Shown one piece after another: positions 26,138 to 34,684 of a stretch of 64,000 nt of DNA. The position numbers and the translations under genes are program-made. The stretch spans positions 1 to 64,000 of the forward strand of contig JAPOSC010000050.1 of NCBI GenBank assembly GCA_026709935.1. The letters are read 5' to 3'. How positions within the stretch are numbered: position 1 is the first letter of the stretch; the number at the start of each line of letters is the position of its first letter. The DNA comes from Thiotrichales bacterium. GTDB lineage: Bacteria; Pseudomonadota; Gammaproteobacteria; HK1. Below the pieces are notes generated by a model that searched no databases, was not told the origin of the DNA, and saw only the letters and a program-made list of their open reading frames with translations.

Positions 26138-26193
26138 GAGACCTCGGCCGGGCTGCGGCCCTGGTGGAGAGGGTCGATTTCGAGAAAGGCCAC
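26138..26193 (-). repeat. Duplicated 5' end of the sugar ABC ATPase gene
   Basis: Read leftward from GTG at 26193 the DNA codes VAFLEIDPLHQGRSPAEV, against MAFLEIARLHKDYGPVEV at the real ATPase start at 26069. The first 18 bases after the start are identical and the remainder partly so. The copy runs on in frame for about 39 codons without becoming an ABC domain. It looks like a small tandem duplication that left a pseudo-start between the permease stop and the ATPase. Confidence 0.65.
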
Positions 26194-26198
26194 GGGGC

Positions 26199-27092
26199 TC
26201 ACCCCTTCACCGCGCCGGCCATCAGGCCGCGCACGAAGTAGCGCCCGGAGACGACGTAGACCACCAGGGTCGGCAGGGCGGCCAGGATCGCGCCCGCGAA
26301 GTGGACGTTGTACTCCTTCACCCCGGTCGAGGACGACACCAGGTTGTTGAGTGCGACCGTCATCGGCATGGAGTCGTAGTCGGAGAACGAGACACCGAAC
26401 AGGAAGTCGTTCCACACGTTGGTGAACTGCCAGATGACGGTCACCACGATGATCGGCCCCGAGCTCGGCAGCAGGATGCGCCAGAAGATCCGGAAGAATC
26501 CGGCGCCATCGATCTGAGCCGCCTTGACGAGCTCGGTGGGGAAAGCGTCGTAGTAGTTGCGGAAGAACAGGGTGGTGAACCCGAGCCCGTAGACCACGTG
26601 CACCAGCACGAGCCCCGCCGTGGTGCCGGCGAGATTCAGGAAGCCGAGCACCGAGGCCATCGGGATCAGCACGATCTGGAACGGGATGAAGCAGGCGAAG
26701 AGCAGGCAGCCGAACAGCACCGTGTCGCCGCGGAAGCGCCACTTGGTCAGCACGTAGCCGTTGAGCGCCCCCATCAGGGTCGAGATGACCACCGCCGGCA
26801 CCACCATCCGGATGGTGTTCCAGAAGTAGGGCACGAGCCCCGTGGGTTCGACGCCGATCTGCGCGGTGGACCAGGCGGAGAGCCAGGGCGCGATGGTGAA
26901 GGCCCGCGGCAGGGCCAGCATGTCGCCGGAGCGGATCTCGTCGAGCGGCTTCACCGAGTTCACCACCATCACGTAGAGCGGCAGGAGGTAGTACACGGCG
27001 AAGACGAGCAGCCCGGCGTAGATCGCGGCCCGCGCGAGCCGGCCGGTGCGCACCGCGGTGTGTACGGCAGTGTCCTGGGCCGCCGCGCTCAT
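26199..27092 (-). CDS. Sugar ABC transporter permease (MalG/GtsC type)
   Basis: This is an inner-membrane permease of 297 residues with six helices. The EAA loop is visible as ELVKAAQIDGAGFFRIFWRI. The stretch SFSDYDSMPMTVALNNLV resembles permeases of glucose/mannose importers (GtsC). It acts with the preceding permease and the MalK-type ATPase. The start MSAAAQDTAVHTAV gives normal length. It lies 82 bases from the upstream permease. Confidence 0.9.
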   Translation of the reverse strand: MSAAAQDTAVHTAVRTGRLARAAIYAGLLVFAVYYLLPLYVMVVNSVKPLDEIRSGDMLALPRAFTIAPWLSAWSTAQIGVEPTGLVPYFWNTIRMVVPAVVISTLMGALNGYVLTKWRFRGDTVLFGCLLFACFIPFQIVLIPMASVLGFLNLAGTTAGLVLVHVVYGLGFTTLFFRNYYDAFPTELVKAAQIDGAGFFRIFWRILLPSSGPIIVVTVIWQFTNVWNDFLFGVSFSDYDSMPMTVALNNLVSSSTGVKEYNVHFAGAILAALPTLVVYVVSGRYFVRGLMAGAVKG

Positions 27093-27174
27093 CGAGTTTT
27101 ACCCAAGCGGAATGTCATGATCTCGAGCCCCACGAAGTCGGCGGTCCGTCCGTCCGCGAACGGCCGCGCCTGCC

Positions 27175-28101
27175 TCATCGCTGTCTCCCCTGCCGGATCT
27201 CGGCGTAGATGTAGGGCACGATGACCGACGCAATCGTGGCGAGCATGATCACTGCCGAGGAGGCGCCCACCGCCATCTGGTTACGGGTGAAGGTATAGGA
27301 GTACATGAACGTGGCGGGCATCTCGGTGGCGCGGCCGGGCCCGCCGGCGGTGAGCGCCACCACCAGGTCGTAGCTCTTGATGGCGAGGTGGGCGAGCACC
27401 ACGAAGGCGGAGAGGAAGGCCGGGCGAAGCTGCGGGATGACGATCCGCCGGTAGAGCTGGAAGTTCGAAGCCCCGTCGATCTGGGCCGCCTTGAGGATCT
27501 CGTAGTCGATGCCCCGCAGGCCGGCCAGGAACATCGCCATCACGAAGCCGGAAGACTGCCACACCGCGGCGATCACGATGGTGTAGATCGCCAGGTTCCG
27601 GTCCTTGATCCAGGTGAACTCGAAACTCTCCCAGCCCCACAGATGCATCGTGTTCTGAAGCCCGATGCCGGGGTCGAGGAACCACTTCCAGGCGGTGCCG
27701 GTGACGATGAACGAGAGCGCCATCGGGTAGAGGTAGATCGGGCGCAGCACTCCTTCGCCGCGGATCTTCTGATCGAGCAGGATGGCGATAAAGAGCCCGA
27801 TGGCGGTGCAGATGGCGATGTACAGCACGCCGAAGAGCGCGAGGTTCTTGAGCGCGATGCCCCAGTTCCGGAGCGAGAACAGCCGCACGTAGTTGTCGAT
27901 GCCGACCAGCTCGAAGCTCGGCAGGATGCGGCTGCCGGTGAACGAGAGATATCCGGTGAAAGCGATGAAGCCGTAGACGAAGACGAGGACGAGGACCACC
28001 GTGGGCGACAGCACGAGCTTCGGCAGGAGCACCTGAAGGCGCTCGGTCACGCCGCCGACGGGGGCCGGCGACCTCCCGCTCGCTCGCGATGGTCGCGTCA
28101 T
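27175..28101 (-). CDS. Sugar ABC transporter permease (MalF/GtsB type)
   Basis: This is an inner-membrane permease of 308 residues with six helices and the EAA loop YEILKAAQIDGASNFQLYRR. It is the first permease gene of the glucose/mannose-type importer. The ATG at 28101 has GAAGCAGGG upstream and gives family length; the frame stays open into the defence gene on its right, but those codons are not permease sequence. In related genomes this gene directly follows the binding-protein gene. Here the binding protein is 6.6 kb upstream with defence genes between, so transcription must either read through them or start from a new promoter in the 58-base gap. Confidence 0.9.
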   Translation of the reverse strand: MTRPSRASGRSPAPVGGVTERLQVLLPKLVLSPTVVLVLVFVYGFIAFTGYLSFTGSRILPSFELVGIDNYVRLFSLRNWGIALKNLALFGVLYIAICTAIGLFIAILLDQKIRGEGVLRPIYLYPMALSFIVTGTAWKWFLDPGIGLQNTMHLWGWESFEFTWIKDRNLAIYTIVIAAVWQSSGFVMAMFLAGLRGIDYEILKAAQIDGASNFQLYRRIVIPQLRPAFLSAFVVLAHLAIKSYDLVVALTAGGPGRATEMPATFMYSYTFTRNQMAVGASSAVIMLATIASVIVPYIYAEIRQGRQR

Positions 28102-28159
28102 CCCTGCTTCCCCGGCGCCCGTATTCGGCCGCGGTCGGATGGATCTTCGCCGCTCGCCT

Positions 28160-29026
28160 TCATGGGTACGGGCCGTGGGGGGGCGACGTTGGCAGGATCG
28201 CGTAGGGATGATTGATGTCTTGCCAAGTCCGCACTCCCGCCCACAACCCGGTCGCCTCCAGATACTCCCGAGAGACGGCCAACCGCAGGTCCCTGGCGAT
28301 GTCGTCGCGGCCAACAGTGGTGCCAATATCCCCAAGCACTTTCCTGAGCCCGATCCGCAGGATCTCGACCATGTCGTGCCCTCGGGCGACGAACCAGGGA
28401 TCCGCACCGGCGAATGAGATGACGCGATTCTCCCATGTCTCCCGATCCCGACCGGACCGAGCGACGACGGCATCCATCAGTGCAGTTCCGTCTACGATCC
28501 AGGTCATTTCATCGAGGAACCGCGGAACCCGCAATTCAGGCATTACCTGAGTCTCATCCCACAGCGTAGCCGCCAATCTGACACGGCCGAAGGCAAGCGC
28601 CCGATCCAGAAGCGATTGCCGGACGGCCACCCCGGTGTCGTCTTCGAACCGCTGGATTTTTGACGGGTCCCCGTGCTCGGCGAGGACCGCTTCAAGGGCC
28701 TGCGAGCGACAGAGCACACACTCCAGGTCGTGAGCATCCGTGGCCACAAGGTTCGTCGAAGGCAAGTCCTCGCCCTTGAACGTGTCGTAGTCGCTGTCGA
28801 CCACTCCGAGTACGCCTCTGACGCCTCGCGAGTCCAGCCGTCGCACTCCGTTGACTACCTTGTCCTTGCCCTCACCCTCGATCAGTTCGCAGTCCGAGTG
28901 GCGCCACCTTCGCCAGAACCGCAGGTCGTCCTTGCCCTCGACGATCAGAAATGCCCCGGCGTGCACTCGTCGGTGCATCTCGATTTCGGCCGCCAGGATG
29001 CCCGGCGTCTTGTGTTGGAATGGCAT
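28160..29026 (-). CDS. DUF4435/TOPRIM-like effector, AriB-like partner of a PARIS-type pair
   Basis: This is a protein of 288 residues with a TOPRIM-like DUF4435 fold at its N-terminus: catalytic Glu30 in AFLIVEGKDDLRFW, Asp77 and Asp79 in GVVDSDYD, and then ATDAHDLECVL. DUF4435 proteins encoded beside an AAA15-type ATPase form the two-gene PARIS phage-defence system, in which AriB is the toxic nuclease released when a phage anti-restriction protein is sensed. It follows such an ATPase by 79 bases here. The ATG at 29026 is chosen; a TTG at 29122 would overlap the ATPase stop. PARIS identity is inferred from domain pairing and not from close sequence matching. Confidence 0.75.
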   Translation of the reverse strand: MPFQHKTPGILAAEIEMHRRVHAGAFLIVEGKDDLRFWRRWRHSDCELIEGEGKDKVVNGVRRLDSRGVRGVLGVVDSDYDTFKGEDLPSTNLVATDAHDLECVLCRSQALEAVLAEHGDPSKIQRFEDDTGVAVRQSLLDRALAFGRVRLAATLWDETQVMPELRVPRFLDEMTWIVDGTALMDAVVARSGRDRETWENRVISFAGADPWFVARGHDMVEILRIGLRKVLGDIGTTVGRDDIARDLRLAVSREYLEATGLWAGVRTWQDINHPYAILPTSPPHGPYP

Positions 29027-29105
29027 GTGGAACTCGTTTGTCCGCAAGCCCGTCGCACTTTCCGGCTCGGGGCGCAGGCGTGCGTCCGGAGGCCGGATAG
29101 CTCGG

Positions 29106-30446
29106 TCAGGCCGGATCGCCAAGTCCTGCCATCAGATCGTCCCGCTCACCAATGATGTAGGGCGAGTGGGTCGCCACGATGGCGTCGAAGGTGGACAGCT
29201 TGGCGACTTCCAGCAGGTCGGGCAGAAAATGTTTCTGCCAGGAAACGTGCAGGGAAAGCTCCGGTTCGTCGATGAGGACGATGGTGTTGGCCGGGACTCG
29301 GAACAGGAGATCGTAGTGCATCACCAGTTCGTGCTGTTCGCCGGAGGACAGTGAATCCAGGGGCAGTCTGTCGCTGCGATCATCCTCGGCCACTAACCCC
29401 TCGTCCCGGTCGATCCGCAGTTGTTTGTGCCTGTACTTTCCGTTCACGTGGTCCAGAAGATGTCGAATCCGGCGGGCCAGGTCGGCGAGCGCATCGAGCT
29501 TGCGTTCCGTGTCCTGGACATAGAGTGTCATCACCCGGGCCTGGGTGTCGTCCAGCGCTGTCGAATGCAGTTCGAACGAGTGACCGGTTTCGTCTTCGGC
29601 TTCGTCGAGGATTCCAATCTCCTCGAATTGAGCGGTTCTGTCCTCGAGCGCCGTCATGCGTCGCTGAAGTTCGACGTTGTCGAATCTGTCGGTGGCCGCA
29701 ACCAGTCGCTGGGGGAACGTCTGATCCAGAGTCTGTGCCTGTCTACCGTAATCTGCCATGGCGTTGCCCAGAATCTCGCGGAACTCCCGGCCGCGGTCGA
29801 GAACGGTGGACGTGGTCGGATAGCCTCGTTGAGACCGCAGCAGCCCACGGCCAGGGTGAGCCCAGTGAATCTGTACCAGGCGCTGCGCTTCGATGAATCG
29901 GGATCGGGTGTTCCGGAGGAACGCGTCGAACCAGCCGACATCCTCCGGACGGCTGATGGAACGATGGCCTTTGGAGCTGCCGTGCCGCGCAAGAACCTCA
30001 TCCTCCGAGAGAAGCTCACCATTGCGCAAATCTTCCCAGATGCCGGGCTTGTCCGTGCGGCGTTCCAGAAATCCGACCTGTCCGGCGATGTCGTCTGCTT
30101 CGGAACCCAGGGTGACCGTCGCGGTTTCGGAGTTGCCGCCACTTTCCAGCGTGAGTTGGCCACGGTGCTGTTCACGATCTGCCGAGCTGATCGCCAGCTC
30201 GAGAACACTGCCCGCGAATGTGAGCCTGAACCGCTTGCACGGTACCTGCAAGAAGTAGCTCGTATCCTTGCGGAGAAGCGAGTCGATCATCCCCAGCGTG
30301 TGCGTCTTCCCGACGCCGTTGGGACCGTGCAGAAGCGTGACTCGATCGTCGAGGTTGAGGTCGATCCGGTGATCGTAGACGCCGAACAGCCCCTCTACTT
30401 CAATGCGTTGGAGGCGGATCTGGTCGGGTGCGTTCATGGTGGTCAT
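29106..30446 (-). CDS. AAA15/21-type ABC-like ATPase, AriA-like partner of a PARIS-type pair
   Basis: This is an ATPase of 446 residues of the OLD/SMC-related class. Walker A is HGPNGVGKTHT near residues 40-50, the ABC-like signature is LDSLSSGEQHELVM, Walker B is IVLIDEPELSLHVSWQ and the terminal His loop is IVATHSPYIIGERDDL. The central 200 residues are helical and charged, as in coiled-coil insertions of this class. It is followed by a DUF4435 protein, the gene pair that defines PARIS. An alternative is an OLD-family or Septu-like system, but the separate TOPRIM partner argues for PARIS. A perfect TATAAT lies about 50 bases upstream of the start. The neighbouring restriction-modification gene fits PARIS biology, since phage anti-restriction proteins trigger it. 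Confidence 0.78.
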   Translation of the reverse strand: MTTMNAPDQIRLQRIEVEGLFGVYDHRIDLNLDDRVTLLHGPNGVGKTHTLGMIDSLLRKDTSYFLQVPCKRFRLTFAGSVLELAISSADREQHRGQLTLESGGNSETATVTLGSEADDIAGQVGFLERRTDKPGIWEDLRNGELLSEDEVLARHGSSKGHRSISRPEDVGWFDAFLRNTRSRFIEAQRLVQIHWAHPGRGLLRSQRGYPTTSTVLDRGREFREILGNAMADYGRQAQTLDQTFPQRLVAATDRFDNVELQRRMTALEDRTAQFEEIGILDEAEDETGHSFELHSTALDDTQARVMTLYVQDTERKLDALADLARRIRHLLDHVNGKYRHKQLRIDRDEGLVAEDDRSDRLPLDSLSSGEQHELVMHYDLLFRVPANTIVLIDEPELSLHVSWQKHFLPDLLEVAKLSTFDAIVATHSPYIIGERDDLMAGLGDPA

Positions 30447-30495
30447 GTCTGCGGGTCGTTAGACTTCAGGGATTGCTTACTGGGTCAATTGAAGC

Positions 30496-30501
30496 ATTAT
30501 A
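30496..30501 (-). promoter_or_regulatory. Candidate -10 box of the AriA-like gene
   Basis: On the minus strand the sequence reads TATAAT exactly, about 50 bases before the ATG of the ATPase. The hexamer 17 bases upstream (CGTCGA) is a poor -35 match, so activation or a weak promoter is likely. Confidence 0.45.
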
Positions 30502-30657
30502 CGTAGGATGCGAATTCCTCGACGATATCCGCCAAGTTAGCCTTTTGGAAGCCGTTCCCCCTCGACTGCTACTGGCCGAAACGAGCTTCACGAAGCCCAT
30601 ATTCTCGACGATAGCTCAGAGGATTGTCTGTAGCCGTAACCCACAAGAAGGGGTCCG

Positions 30658-30873
30658 ATGATCGTCGTGCCGCTATTCGAAGGAGATGACGACGAGGTGG
30701 CGTGGAAACAGCACGATGTGTATGGCCATGCGCTTGCAGTCATCGTATCGACGTGCATCCGGTACGTACGCTTTGCTCGCATCGTGTTGAACGATGCAGG
30801 TCATCCTGATTGGGGAACAATCGTCGATCTCGATCACCGAACGATGCAGTCCGCGCATGACCTTTTGGCTTAA
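30658..30873 (+). CDS. Small unknown protein in the defence island
   Basis: This ORF of 71 codons starts MIVVPLFEGDDDEVAWKQ and ends HRTMQSAHDLLA. AAGAAGGGG lies four bases before its ATG, one of the best ribosome sites in the island. It has an acidic N-terminus and a central hydrophobic stretch ALAVIVSTCIRYV, without a recognisable domain. It points toward the restriction-modification gene and could be co-expressed with it. Candidates are a regulator, an immunity factor or a trigger peptide, but nothing in the sequence decides. An overlapping ORF on the other strand is less well supported. Confidence 0.4.
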   Translation: MIVVPLFEGDDDEVAWKQHDVYGHALAVIVSTCIRYVRFARIVLNDAGHPDWGTIVDLDHRTMQSAHDLLA

Positions 30874-31022
30874 GGTGATTGGATCGACGACGGGCGAAGT
30901 CGGTGCATGAGCCTTCGGGGACTGCTCACGGTAGCAAACGCAACGCCGGACACTTTGGCCTCCAGATGCGCGAATGAAGACGGATGCCGTTCAGTTCTCC
31001 ATGGCAAACGCGGTGACCACGC

Positions 31023-34000
31023 ATGACACTTCAGCAAGCTGTTTCCGCGTTCGGGCGTGAAGCGAAGTCCAAGCTCTCGAACCCCATCGCGATCGGCGGA
31101 CCGGAGGATCAGTTGCGCGCGCCGCTGGAGGCCCTCGTCGCGGATCTCGCCGAGCTTGCAGGGCTTCGCTCCGGCACCGTAGTCATGGTCGGCGAGATCT
31201 CGCTTGCCGACATCAAGACGCGGCCCGATTACGCCGTCACCCGCAGAAACGTCCTGATCGGCTTCATCGAGGTCAAGGCGCCGGGCAAGGGCGCCGACCC
31301 TCGTCGATTCCACGACCGGCATGACAAGGAGCAGTGGGTGAAGCTCCAGACCCTTCCGAACCTCATCTACACGGACGGCAACGGATTCAGCCTCTGGCGC
31401 AACGGCGAATTGGTGGGAGAAGTCGTCCAGTTGGAGGGCGACGTGGAGACCGCCGGCGTCGGGTTGACCGCCCCTAACGGGCTCGTGTCCCTGTTCGCCG
31501 ACTTCTTCCAATGGGAGCCGCAGCCGCCGCGTTCGGCCAGGAAACTCGCCGACACCACCGCTCGTCTCTGCCGCCTGCTGCGCGAAGAAGTGACCGAGCA
31601 GTTGGGATGCGGCTCACCCTCGCTCACACATCTTGCGGTGGATTGGCGCAGGCTGCTGTTCCCGAGCGCGACGGACGAGGCTTTCGCGGATGGCTATGCA
31701 CAGGCGGTCACCTTCGGCCTTCTGATGGCGCGGGCGCACGACATCGTCCTCGCCGACGGCCTCGACCGCGTGGCCCGCGAGTTGCGCTACACCAACACCC
31801 TCATCGGCACTGCGCTCCGCCTCCTCACCGACGACGCCGACAACGAGACGACACTCAAGACCTCGCTCGCCACCCTCACCCGGGTGCTCGACGCGGTGCA
31901 CTGGCATGCCGTCGGCAAGGGTAACCCGGAAGCCTGGCTGTACTTCTACGAGGATTTCCTGAGCGTTTACGACAACGAGCTACGCAAGAGGACGGGTTCG
32001 TACTACACCCCACCCGAGGTGGTTCGGGCCATGGTGCGGCTGGTGGATGAAGCACTGCGCTCCGGGGAGCGGTTCGCCCTGCCGGAAGGGCTCGCCTCCC
32101 CGGACGTGACCGTGGCCGATCCGGCGACCGGGACCGGCACCTTCCTGCTCAGGGTTCTCCGCCGGATCGCGCAGACGACAGAGGCCGATCAGGGTCCGGG
32201 AGCGGTTCCGGCGGTGGTCGAAGCGGCCGCGTCCCGACTCATCGGGTTCGAGATGCAGTTCGGCCCCTTCGCCGTGGCGCAGCTCCGTCTTCTCGCGGAG
32301 CTGCAATCGCTCCTCGACGACCCGGACGCGGTGCCCGCGACGCGACTCTTCGTGACCGACACGCTCGGCAATCCCTACGCCGAGGAGGAATACCTGCCGC
32401 AGATTCTCATGTCCCTCGGCGAATCCCGTCGGCGCGCCAATGCGATCAAGCGGCAGGAGAAGATCACTGTCGTCATCGGCAATCCGCCCTACAAGGAAAA
32501 GGCGAAGGGCCTCGGTGGCTGGATCGAGAGCGGCTCGGCGGGCAACGAGATTGCCGCTCCATTGCGCCGGTGGATGCCGCCTTCGGACTGGAACGTCGGC
32601 GCCCATGCCAAGCACCTGCGCAACCTCTACGTCTACTTCTGGCGGTGGGCGACGTGGAAAGTCTTCGGGGACGGCGGTCGAGCGCGAACCGAAGACCATG
32701 GACCGGGCGGGGTCGGTGACGGCGGCCCGTCACGGACCGAAGGCCGGGCGCCGGATCGCCGGGGCATCGTCTCCTTCATCACCGTGGCGGGGTTCCTGAA
32801 CGGCCCCGGCTTCCAGAAGATGCGCGCGGAGCTGCGCCGGGATGCGGACGAGATCCGGGTCATCGACTGCTCGCCGGAGGGGCATCAACCGGAGGTGCCG
32901 ACGCGCATCTTTCAGGGGGTGCAGCAGCCCGTGTGCATCGTCATGGCGGTTCGCAGCACCGATGCGGGCTCGTCCCCGCCCCGGCGCGGGTCTGGTACCG
33001 GGCTCTGCCGGCGGGACGCCGCACCGACAAGTTCGCGGCGCTTGACCGGATTGCGCTCGACGACAATGGGTGGACCGAATGCCCGTCCGACCCCCGCACC
33101 TCGTTTTTCCCTCGATTGGCCGGGGCGTGGGGTGGATTCGCGGCGCTGGAAGACCTGTTCGTCTACCACGGCTCCGGCGTCATGCCGGGGCGGACATGGG
33201 TGATTGCGCCCGATCGCGACTCGCTGGAGCGACGGTGGGAGACGTTGCAATCCGAAGCCGATGCCGGGAAGAAGGAGGCGCTGTTTCATCCGCACCTTCG
33301 GGGCGGAAAGCCGGGAGACAAGCACCTCCGCAAGACGTTGCGGAAAGGGCTCCGTGGCCACGAGTTCCGCTCGGGGCCGATCGCTTCGGATACCGGAGCC
33401 GTCATCCAGCCCGTTCGCTACGGCCATCGCTCCTTCGATCGACAGTGGATCATCCCCGATGGACGGCTCATCAATCAGCCGAATCCGACCCTGTGGGAGA
33501 CCCATTCGAGCCGGCAGGTGTACATGACGGCGCTGCACCGCACCGCGCCTTCTGCGGGACCGGCGGTCACCTTCTCTGCGGCGATACCGGATCTGGACCA
33601 CTACAAGGGATCCTTTGGTGGTCGTGTGTTTCCCCTCTGGGCGGACTGCGAGCACCGGACGCCGAATCTCAAGGCGGGTCTGCTCCGCGCGATGACCGAA
33701 GCCCTTGGGGTCGCCGTCAGCGCGCCCGATCTCATGGCCTGCTTCGCAGCGGTCGCGGCGCATCCCGCATACACGGCGCGCTTCCGCCCCGATCTGGTCC
33801 AGCCGGGACTACGTTTTCCGATGACTGCCGATGCCTCGCTGTTCGCCGAAGCGGTGGAGGTCGGGCGAGAGGTCATCTGGCTTCACTGCTTCGGCGAGCG
33901 CTTCGCCGACCCCGATGCGGGACGGCCCGGCGCCTCACCGCGCTTGCCGGAGGGTGAGCGTCCCTTCATCCCGAAGGACGGTGCGCTCCCGAATCTCCCG

Positions 34001-34447
34001 GAACGCTTTCCCGACCGTATCGAGTACGACGCCTCCGCCCGGCGCCTGAAGATCGGCGACGGCTTCATCGAAAACGTGCCGCTGGCGGTGTGGGCCTACG
34101 AAGTCTCGGGCAAGCAGGTGCTCATTCAGTGGTTCAGCTACCGCCGCCGCGACCGTTCCCGGCCCATCATCGGCGATCGGCGCCCGCCGTCCGCGCTCGA
34201 AAAGATTCAACCCGACGGCTGGCTCGCCGAATACACCACGGAACTGATGAACGTGCTCCATGTCCTCGGCCGCCTGGTCGCGCTGGAGCCTCGCCAATCC
34301 GATCTTCTGAACCGCATTTGCGATGGTCCCCTGAACGCCGACGATCTTCGGGCCAGCGGATCCTTCGATACGTCCGGCATCGTGCCCGCGCATCACGCCC
34401 GGACGGACGAGCAGCAGGGCCTTCTGCTCGAAAATCCGAATTTATAG
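31023..34447 (+). pseudogene. Type ISP/IIG-like restriction-modification enzyme, frameshifted
   Basis: If intact this gene would encode about 1141 residues. The N-terminus has a PD-(D/E)xK nuclease pattern: Asp69 in TRPDYAV and Glu83-x-Lys85 in GFIEVKAPGKG. The methyltransferase core follows with GSYYTPPEVV (near 326), motif I ADPATGTGTF (near 363) and motif IV IGNPPYKEK (near 484), characteristic of N6-adenine methylation. A target-recognition region of the Type ISP C-terminal kind follows (YHGSGVMPGRTWVIAPD). The frame breaks at about 32975-32985, in the C-rich CGTCCCCGCCCCGG: the first frame goes off and stops at 33203, and the true frame resumes one base back with ARVWYRAL. One base appears missing. 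It may be a real mutation, slippage-based phase variation or a sequencing error. There is no helicase domain, unlike LlaGI-type ISP enzymes. Confidence 0.8.
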
Positions 34448-34636
34448 ATATCAGGCGGTTTCACTCGCGAAACATGGCTCTGCATACAACTGGAACTCGA
34501 CCTTGCGTGATCTCGTCATCTGGAGCAGGGGATCAAGGTCGAACACATTGCCGTGGTGTAGAACACTCCGCCTCGTCACCGAGGGCGCGATCACCCACAG
34601 TGACGGTTGAGAGAGATCATTTGCGTACAAGTCCCA

Positions 34637-34672
34637 GTACGGCTCCGGTGCTTGAACGCGCCGGAGCCGTAC
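34637..34672 (-). promoter_or_regulatory. Strong hairpin just after the sugar-binding-protein gene
   Basis: GTACGGCTCCGG and CCGGAGCCGTAC pair perfectly over 12 bp with a 12-base loop, 12 bases past the stop codon of the binding protein. No T-tract follows. Such stem-loops between a binding-protein gene and its permease genes reduce read-through or protect the upstream message. It also marks the right edge of the inserted defence island. Confidence 0.65.
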
Positions 34673-34684
34673 CGTTCCGACTTA

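Larger units (their letters stand above)
30447..31022. other. Regulatory gap between the divergent defence genes
   Basis: These 576 bases separate the leftward PARIS-like pair from the rightward restriction-modification gene. They are visibly richer in A+T than the rest of the window, as expected of promoter DNA or transferred DNA. They contain a -10 box for the ATPase and one small ORF with a strong ribosome site. I see no other gene. Confidence 0.6.

Noticed and set aside
30588-30782. Minus-strand 64-codon ORF overlapping the small plus-strand ORF in the defence island
   Set aside because: It has no ribosome site and a composition without domain character; the plus-strand ORF has the much better start.
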